Shown here: positions 4,361 to 9,113 of the stretch, one piece after another | How the letters are laid out: every line of letters starts with the position of its first letter | Position numbering within the stretch: position 1 is the first letter of the stretch | Origin: an uncultured Oscillibacter sp. | Lineage (GTDB): Bacteria; Bacillota; Clostridia; Oscillospirales; Oscillospiraceae | Assembly: GCA_946183715.1 (NCBI GenBank) | Contig: CAMHDB010000066.1 | Coordinates: 1 to 9,113 of the forward strand | DNA: 9,113 nt | Direction: 5' to 3' | Made by a program: the position numbers and the translations under genes | Notes under the pieces: model-generated | Database searches by the model: none | Told to the model about the DNA's origin: nothing | What the model saw: the letters and a program-made list of their open reading frames with translations, nothing else

Positions 4361-5885
4361 ACAGTTCGATAATGGCGTAATCGTCCAGCGCGGCGAACGG
4401 GTCCTCCCCGGCGGGCGTCTCAATCTCTTTGCCGTGCCCTTGCAGGCGGTAGGCGAGGCCCAGAAGCTGGATAGCGATAAGGGGCGTCATGGCGACCATG
4501 GCGACGACGCCGAAGGCGTCGGTCACGACGTTCCCGCCGACGGCCAGACAGGCGCCCGTCGCGAACGGCAGTAAGAACGTCGCCGTCATGGGGCCGGAGG
4601 CCACGCCGCCGGAGTCGAACGCGATTGCGGTAAAGATGTCGGGTACGAGGAACGTCAGGCCCAGCGCGAGGGCGTAGCCGGGGAGGACAAAGTACAGAAT
4701 CGGAAGCCCGGTGAGCACCCGGAAGAGCGCCAGCCCAATCGAGACCGCGACGCCCACGGACAAAGTACGTTGCAGGAGCTGTCCGGAGACCGCGCCGTTG
4801 GTGAGTTCCTCCACCTGCCGCATGAGGACGTAGACGGCGGGTTCGGCCTTGACGATGTAGAAGCCGATAAGCATGCCAATCGGGATGACGACCCAGCGGA
4901 AGGGGAGTTCGGCGAGGGTCTGCCCGAGGTAAGTACCGGCGGGCATGAAGCCCACGTTGACGCCCGTCAGAAACACGACAAGCCCGATGTACGTGTAAAG
5001 AATGCCGATTCCGATACGAATCAGGGTATTTTTGCCGAGGCGCAGACTGACTATCTGAAAGATTCCGAAGAATCCGGCGATAGGGAGCAGTGCCCGCGCG
5101 ATTTCTTCCAGATACGTCGGGAAAGCGTCAAGAAACAGCGTGCGCAGTTCGATGGAGTGCGCGATAGTGGGCACGACAGTTTCGGCATAGTCGGCGCTGT
5201 CGGGGCGGTAGATGAGGCTCAAGAGCAGTACGGCGATAATCGGCCCCACGGAGCACAGCGAAATCAGGCCGAAACTGTCGTCTGCGGCGTGCCTGTCGCT
5301 GCGGATGGCGGAAATACCGATACCGAAGGCCATAATAAAGGGTACGGTCATGGGCCCGGTCGTGACGCCGCCGGAATCGAACGCGACCGCGAGGAAATCG
5401 GACGGTGTGAAGAGCGTCAGGAGAAAGAGCAGGCCGTAGGAGGCGATGAGCATGGTGCGCAAGCGGACGCCCAGCAGGATACGCAAGAGGGCCAGTACGA
5501 GGAACACGCCCACGCCGCCCGCGACGGAGAATATCAGGACATTGTTCGGGATGGACTGTACCTGATTGGCGAGCACCTGTAAGTCGGGTTCCGAGACGGT
5601 AATCAGGAAGCCCAGCAGGAAGCCCACGACGAGTATCAGCGACAGCCTTCTACTGCGGGTGATACGCGCGCCCATGTGCTGTCCCATAGGTTCCATAGAC
5701 AGTTCCGCGCCGAGCGTGAAGAACATGTTCCCGACAATCAGCATGGCCCCGCCGAAGAGAAACGCCAGCAGTACGCTCGATGTCACGGGGGCAATCGTCA
5801 GCGACAGCGCCAGTACAATGGCGACGACCGGGAGCACCGCCGAAATCGCCTCGTCTAATTTTTCCCGCAGTCTTGTTCGATACAT
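4359..5885 (-). CDS. DUF1538 integral membrane protein, internally duplicated
   Basis: A 508-residue polytopic membrane protein with hydrophobic segments throughout. Two homologous halves are obvious: AFDSGGVTTGPMT (168-180) matches AFDSGGVASGPMT (422-434); DDSFGLISLCSVGPIIAV (202-219) matches TDAFGVVAMVAMTPLIAI (455-472); SEPDLQVLANQV (98-109) matches AEPAVYVLMRQV (347-358). This is the DUF1538 family, which I believe is a transporter-like fold of unproven substrate. The repeated DSGG-xx-GPMT hairpins would suit re-entrant substrate sites in an inverted-repeat transporter, but that is inference. The C-terminal 28 residues are hydrophilic and could contact the P-II-like protein encoded next. 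The ATG at 5885 has AAGGAG (5896-5901) 10 bases upstream and its own promoter. Length fits a two-domain DUF1538. Confidence 0.92.
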   Translation of the reverse strand: MYRTRLREKLDEAISAVLPVVAIVLALSLTIAPVTSSVLLAFLFGGAMLIVGNMFFTLGAELSMEPMGQHMGARITRSRRLSLILVVGFLLGFLITVSEPDLQVLANQVQSIPNNVLIFSVAGGVGVFLVLALLRILLGVRLRTMLIASYGLLFLLTLFTPSDFLAVAFDSGGVTTGPMTVPFIMAFGIGISAIRSDRHAADDSFGLISLCSVGPIIAVLLLSLIYRPDSADYAETVVPTIAHSIELRTLFLDAFPTYLEEIARALLPIAGFFGIFQIVSLRLGKNTLIRIGIGILYTYIGLVVFLTGVNVGFMPAGTYLGQTLAELPFRWVVIPIGMLIGFYIVKAEPAVYVLMRQVEELTNGAVSGQLLQRTLSVGVAVSIGLALFRVLTGLPILYFVLPGYALALGLTFLVPDIFTAIAFDSGGVASGPMTATFLLPFATGACLAVGGNVVTDAFGVVAMVAMTPLIAIQLLGLAYRLQGHGKEIETPAGEDPFAALDDYAIIEL

Positions 5886-5930
5886 AGGCCTCTCTCTCCT
5901 TACTCCGCGAGTCCAAAGCTACACTTCTTT

Positions 5931-5959
5931 ATAGTAACACAGTTTCCCGCCCGTGGCAA
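5931..5959 (-). promoter_or_regulatory. Promoter of the DUF1538/P-II-like operon
   Basis: Minus strand TTGCCA (5954-5959), 17-base spacer, TACTAT (5931-5936). It lies in the 84-base gap after the aminotransferase stop. I see no clear terminator in that gap, so read-through from the upstream operon is possible as well. Confidence 0.7.
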
Positions 5960-5969
5960 GGACTGTTTT

Positions 5970-7106
5970 TCACAGCGTTTTCAGGAAGCGTTCGATTCGG
6001 TCGAGGCCTTCTTTCAAATCGGCGTCGGAGTAGCAGTAGGACAGGCGCATGTAGCCCTCCGTATTGAAGTAGATTCCCGGAATCAGGCCGACTTTGCCCT
6101 CCGTGAGCATTTTTTCGCAGAACGTCAGGGAATCCATGCCGTAGCGCGCAATCGGGATGAACATGTAGAACGCGCCCTCGGGTTCCTGTACGTCGAGGCC
6201 CATGCCGCGCAGTCGGCGGTAAACCATGTCGCGCCGCCGCCGGAACGCGTCGACAATATAGGAAGTGTCGCTGTGCAGGGCCGCGACGCAGGCCTTTTGT
6301 ACAAAGGACGGTATCGAGGTTACGCTGTACTGTAGGAGCACTTGCAGGCGCTCGCGGATGGGCGCGTCTGCCATACACCAGCCCAGCCGCCAGCCCGTCA
6401 TGGCGTAGGGTTTCGAGAAACTGTTGATGATAATCAGGCGGTCGCGCATGTCCTGATACTCCGCGAAACTGTGGTACTCCCCGGAGTAGACGAGCGTCCT
6501 GTAAACGTCGTCGCAGAGTACGAAAACCGGAAGGTCTTTGAGAATCCCGTGTACGGCGTCAAGGGTCTGTTTCGTGTAAATGCACCCCGTGGGATTGTTC
6601 GGCGACGTGAGTACAATGGCTTTCGTCTTACTCGTAATCGCGGCGCGGAGCTGTGCGGGGTCAATCTGAAAGCGGTTGTTCTCCGTGGGCAACATCACCG
6701 GGACGGCGTTGCAGAGCTGCACGAGCGCCTCGTACAGCCCGAAGGCCGGAGTAGGGATAATCACCTCGTCGCCGGGGTTGCAAACCGTCCGCAGGGCGAT
6801 ATACAGGGCGTGCGTGGCCCCGACGGTCGTCAGAATCTCGTCGGGGGAATAGTGTAAGCCGTGTTCGCGGGCCTCGTAGTCGGAGATAGCTTCCAGCAGA
6901 TAGGGGTAGCCGTTGCCGGGGGGGTAATGCGTATCGTTGGCGTCGAGCGCGGCCTTGGCGGCCTCCTTGATTTCCGCGGGGGTGTCGAAATCCGGCTCCC
7001 CGATGGTCAGCGCACACGCGCCGGGGGTGTCGCGTACCAGATAGGTGAAGCGGCGGATTCCCGACAGGCCTACTTTCGCGGCGGCGCGGTTTAGGGTCAG
7101 TTCCAT
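5970..7106 (-). CDS. PLP-dependent class I/II aminotransferase
   Basis: A 378-residue fold-type I aminotransferase of the aspartate/aromatic (AspC/PatA-like) group, cytoplasmic, transferring an amino group between an amino acid and a 2-oxo acid. Visible landmarks, numbered from the ATG at 7106: GEPDFDTP (36-43), SPNNPTG (168-174, cofactor Asn), DDVY (199-202, the Asp that pairs with the PLP ring), SFSKPYAMTGWRLGW (229-243, Schiff-base Lys at 232 and phosphate-binding Arg at 240), and MRLSYC (353-358, carboxylate-binding Arg at 354). The GTG at 7115 is rejected as start because it lies inside the Shine-Dalgarno; AAGGAG ends 8 bases before ATG 7106. Substrate cannot be read from sequence. It lies 56 bases after the small antitoxin-like gene and is probably cotranscribed with the MurT/GatD-like genes. 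Confidence 0.94.
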   Translation of the reverse strand: MELTLNRAAAKVGLSGIRRFTYLVRDTPGACALTIGEPDFDTPAEIKEAAKAALDANDTHYPPGNGYPYLLEAISDYEAREHGLHYSPDEILTTVGATHALYIALRTVCNPGDEVIIPTPAFGLYEALVQLCNAVPVMLPTENNRFQIDPAQLRAAITSKTKAIVLTSPNNPTGCIYTKQTLDAVHGILKDLPVFVLCDDVYRTLVYSGEYHSFAEYQDMRDRLIIINSFSKPYAMTGWRLGWCMADAPIRERLQVLLQYSVTSIPSFVQKACVAALHSDTSYIVDAFRRRRDMVYRRLRGMGLDVQEPEGAFYMFIPIARYGMDSLTFCEKMLTEGKVGLIPGIYFNTEGYMRLSYCYSDADLKEGLDRIERFLKTL

Positions 7107-7114
7107 GTTGCTCA

Positions 7115-7120
7115 CTCCTT
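7115..7120 (-). promoter_or_regulatory. Shine-Dalgarno that fixes the aminotransferase start
   Basis: AAGGAG on the minus strand overlaps an in-frame GTG and lies 8 bases before ATG 7106, so the ATG is the initiator. The same AAGGAGTG, 8-base spacing layout precedes the next gene upstream. Confidence 0.85.
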
Positions 7121-7162
7121 AATGTTGTCACTCGTTGGTATTCAAGGAAACAGCGAGAAAAC

Positions 7163-7441
7163 TCATTCGGCATTGTTTGCGTTGCCGAACTTCTCCTCCC
7201 GCCATTCCGCCAGTTCCTTTTCCTCGTCCAAATCGGGCATGGGCGGATGGGAATCGACCAGTTCTTGCAGACGCTTGAAAGCGGCCCGCCGTTCCTGCAA
7301 TTCCTGTTCTCTCCGCTCCCGTGTGGAACTGGCTTCCATCTCCCGCATAAACTGTACCACAGTAAACAGCTTGTCGTCGGGTACGCGCTCCAGAAGGGAA
7401 TAGGCGTCCTGTCTGAGCGCCGTTATACCCGCGTTATTCAT
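7163..7441 (-). CDS. Small antitoxin-like protein of unknown function
   Basis: A 92-residue, highly charged and probably mainly helical protein. Residues 11-33 (RQDAYSLLERVPDDKLFTVVQFM) resemble the LxxIPDDKLxxVxxF helix seen in several small antitoxin or DUF2281-like proteins. A long Glu/Arg-rich helix covers about 35-62. The C-terminus holds PDLDEEKELAEWREEKFG, similar to the tail of some VapB/RelB-type antitoxins. No toxin gene is next to it: the upstream neighbour is gatD-like (15-base gap) and the downstream one an aminotransferase. The ATG at 7441 is preferred over GTG 7450 because AAGGAG (7450-7455) is 8 bases before it. Real gene status is well supported by the SD and tight packing; function is not. 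Confidence 0.75.
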   Translation of the reverse strand: MNNAGITALRQDAYSLLERVPDDKLFTVVQFMREMEASSTRERREQELQERRAAFKRLQELVDSHPPMPDLDEEKELAEWREEKFGNANNAE

Positions 7442-7449
7442 TCTCAACA

Positions 7450-7455
7450 CTCCTT
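7450..7455 (-). promoter_or_regulatory. Shine-Dalgarno that fixes the small protein start
   Basis: AAGGAG on the minus strand lies between the gatD-like stop (7457) and ATG 7441, 8 bases before the latter. The in-frame GTG at 7450 overlaps the Shine-Dalgarno and is therefore rejected. Confidence 0.8.
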
Positions 7456-7456
7456 A

Positions 7457-8191
7457 CTATGATTTGCCGCACCGGGCGGCGAGTTCGCGGGCGGTTACGT
7501 CGTAGCCCTGCCGCGCCCATACGTCGACGGGCCACTCGTCCGGGACAACTGCCCCCTTGCGCGTCAGTAACGCCCCGGCGACGTGTTCCAGCAGTTTCGG
7601 ATTCTTGACCAGTAGCGGGCCTGTCAGCTCCGAGGCGTACACGTTAGCACTGTGCCAGCCTTCGGGGGCGTGTTCGGCGTCGTTGCCGAATCCCATGTCG
7701 AGCGCGTCCAACAGCGGGCTGTCGACACCCGATATCACCCCGCACTTGTTCATAAAGCCCACGACCGCCTCCGGGAAGAGTTCCGTCTGCCCGTACACGT
7801 CCCCGACAATCCGCCGCGCGCGCTGTACGGTCTGGAACGGCGCGAGGCCGATTCCGGATACGGTGTGCCCGTTCGCGTCCGTGACGCTCTCCCCGAGGAG
7901 TTCCATGGCCGTACCCGCGAACAACATCGGGAGGCCGTCATTGGCGGCGGCGCGCACGTCGTCGGCGAGACGCCGGAAATCGGACAGCGCGAATTGCTGA
8001 CGGCGTTCTGTCCCCGCGCCCATATACAGGAAATCCGCGTCCGCGAGGCCTGCGGCGTCCCCGGGCGCAACGTCGCGGACTTCCACGGCGTGCCCGAGGC
8101 GTTCCAGCAACCGGGACAGTACCGAGACATTCGCGTAACTGCCGTAAAGGTTCATCAAATCGGGGTAAAAGCGGAAAATCGTCAGATTCAT
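7457..8191 (-). CDS. GatD-like class I amidotransferase homologue lacking catalytic residues
   Basis: A 244-residue homologue of GatD, the glutaminase subunit that feeds ammonia to MurT for amidating D-Glu of lipid II. Family features: FYPDLMNLYGSYANV (8-22), FLYMGAGTERRQ (54-65), MELLG (96-100), VVGFMNKCG (143-151), GFGNDAEHAPEG (167-178), LTGPLLVKNPKLL (189-201). Canonical GatD has a Cys nucleophile in a CGGYQLLG-type elbow and a His in GTYLHGPLL. Here the elbow reads FAGTAMELLG (residues 91-100, Gly93 or Thr94 where Cys is expected) and the His position is Thr190. The usual GFENHxGRT block is GFMNKCGVIS. Glutaminase activity therefore looks lost while the fold is kept. The ATG at 8191 is 2 bases after the MurT-like stop. 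The longer upstream frame is an overlap with that gene. Probably a structural or regulatory partner of the MurT-like protein. Confidence 0.88.
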   Translation of the reverse strand: MNLTIFRFYPDLMNLYGSYANVSVLSRLLERLGHAVEVRDVAPGDAAGLADADFLYMGAGTERRQQFALSDFRRLADDVRAAANDGLPMLFAGTAMELLGESVTDANGHTVSGIGLAPFQTVQRARRIVGDVYGQTELFPEAVVGFMNKCGVISGVDSPLLDALDMGFGNDAEHAPEGWHSANVYASELTGPLLVKNPKLLEHVAGALLTRKGAVVPDEWPVDVWARQGYDVTARELAARCGKS

Positions 8192-8193
8192 GG

Positions 8194-9113
8194 TTAGGCC
8201 TCCCGTTCGGTCAGCGTCAGGAACTTGTCGCGGTCGGAAAAACAGGTCAGCACGTAGATTTCCTCGTTGCCCGAGGCCTTGAGTTTTTCCGCCGCCGCCG
8301 GGATTCCCTCCACGACTTCCCATTTCTCCGCCGGGAGTACGCTGTACGCGAAACGCTCCGCGAGGTCGTTGCAGTAGCGCCCCGACAGGATGACCCGCTT
8401 TACATTCGGACTGTCCAAGCGGTCGAAATCAATGTCCCACAACCAGCTTGTCTCACTCGTGAAGTATTTCCGGCTCACGGCGTCGACTATCACCACGACG
8501 ACGCATTCCGTGCCGCAGTCTTGCACGTAGCGGAGGTTGGTATCGTAGGCGATGGAGTTCTCGTGCTTACTTGTCAACAGTGTACCGTGATGTGCGCCGA
8601 GGCGGAAGGTCTGCATTCTGTCGTTTTTCAGGACGTAATTCCCGATGACGCCCGCCGCCGTCCCCGCCGACACCCCACAGCGTCTACAGACCGCGTAGGC
8701 CGCGAGGATGTTGTAGACGTTGTAGATACTCCGGAACGCGAGTTCGATGTTTACTGTGCCGTCGATGGTTAGGAGGCCTTTTTGCAAGTCCAGCGCGGTG
8801 GCGGCGTACTGCGTCGCGGGACGCGCCCGCCCGCACGACGTACAGCGCCACGCGCCAACATGGTTGTAGTGTACGTAGTCGTACTCCATGCGCCCGCCGC
8901 ACACCGGGCAGTAGGCCCCGTCGTGGTACACGCCCGTGGGGGAGGGCACGGAACAGGCACAGCGGTCGAGGCCGAACCACGTCACGTTGTCGCGGTCGAG
9001 GCCGAAGCACGACGACAGCGGGTCGTCGGCGTTCAAAACAAGTTCGGTTTCCGGCGCAAGCGCGGGGCGGAGCGCGTCGTATACGCTCTCGGGGTGTCCG
9101 TTGCGCGTCAGCT
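8194..9113 (-). CDS. MurT-like Mur ligase, partial (N-terminus beyond the window)
   Basis: The last 305 residues or so of a MurT-type Mur ligase; canonical MurT with GatD amidates the alpha-carboxyl of D-Glu in lipid II at the inner membrane. The frame is open to the right edge, so the ATP P-loop is outside. Visible: ELVLNADDPL, the Mur ligase central domain; a four-Cys zinc ribbon CPVC-18 residues-CTSC (8833-8910), typical of MurT; then a DUF1727 C-terminal domain with KHENSIAYDTNL (in place of the KNPxGFNQ-type motif I expect in canonical MurT), IVDAVSRKYFTSETSWLWD and VKRVILSGRYCNDLAERF. Its stop is 2 bases before the gatD-like start, so translation is probably coupled. With the altered GatD partner, this may be a divergent branch with a different reaction. 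The TTG at 9036 is internal, not a start. Confidence 0.85.
   Translation of the reverse strand, partial: LTRNGHPESVYDALRPALAPETELVLNADDPLSSCFGLDRDNVTWFGLDRCACSVPSPTGVYHDGAYCPVCGGRMEYDYVHYNHVGAWRCTSCGRARPATQYAATALDLQKGLLTIDGTVNIELAFRSIYNVYNILAAYAVCRRCGVSAGTAAGVIGNYVLKNDRMQTFRLGAHHGTLLTSKHENSIAYDTNLRYVQDCGTECVVVVIVDAVSRKYFTSETSWLWDIDFDRLDSPNVKRVILSGRYCNDLAERFAYSVLPAEKWEVVEGIPAAAEKLKASGNEEIYVLTCFSDRDKFLTLTEREA

Noticed and set aside
4770..5582. A 270-codon + strand frame opposite the DUF1538 gene
   Set aside because: It is composed of Gly/Asp/Glu/His-rich text typical of the antisense of a hydrophobic GC-rich gene, and the minus strand carries clear DUF1538 duplication.
5886..5969. A terminator after the aminotransferase
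   Set aside because: Only a 5-bp ACAGT/ACTGT pairing with a long loop is present and there is no T-run, so I do not call one.
6342..6857. A 171-codon + strand frame opposite the aminotransferase
   Set aside because: The minus strand has all PLP-enzyme motifs; the + frame shows no domain and no ribosome binding site of note.
7457..8323. A 288-residue start for the gatD-like gene
   Set aside because: The extra 44 residues overlap the MurT-like gene in another frame; the ATG at 8191 two bases after that gene's stop matches the family N-terminus.

Overview
The window looks like chromosomal DNA of a high-GC member of the Bacillota, most likely a gut clostridium of the Oscillospiraceae type. The reasons are an L27 protein with the cleavable LQFF-A extension plus its Prp protease, strong AAGGAG ribosome binding sites, sigma-A type promoters, a MurT/GatD-like pair, and a secreted protein with SLH domains and InlB-like repeats. 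The taxonomic guess is an inference from gene content. No tRNA, rRNA, CRISPR array or insertion sequence was seen.

Layout. Bases 1-79 are the last codons of an unidentified + strand gene. It converges on the rplU-prp-rpmA operon (137-1096, minus), which has a clear promoter and a short leader. Upstream of that, on the same strand, is a secreted SLH protein (1256-2350) with its own terminator. Bases 2354-2813 are a gene-poor divergent region rich in promoter- and hairpin-like signals. A + strand gene (2814-3596) encodes a membrane-anchored Gly/Tyr-repeat protein with a C-terminal His/Cys domain. It converges on a minus-strand pair: a two-domain DUF1538 membrane protein followed by a tandem P-II-like protein (5885 to 3634). 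The right part is a probable minus-strand operon: MurT-like Mur ligase (cut by the window edge), GatD-like amidotransferase homologue, a small antitoxin-like protein, and a class I/II aminotransferase.

How the genes work together. L21, Prp and L27 serve the large ribosomal subunit, with Prp trimming L27. DUF1538 and the P-II-like protein are probably a membrane protein and its nucleotide- or metabolite-sensing regulator. MurT and GatD normally amidate D-Glu in lipid II. The GatD homologue here appears to lack both the catalytic cysteine and the catalytic histidine, and its MurT partner has an unusual DUF1727 motif, so this pair may do something other than glutamine-dependent amidation.

A window-wide signal stands out: no GATC tetranucleotide was found on reading through all 9113 bases, although GAT is followed by A, G or T about a hundred times. 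This suggests strong GATC avoidance in this genome.
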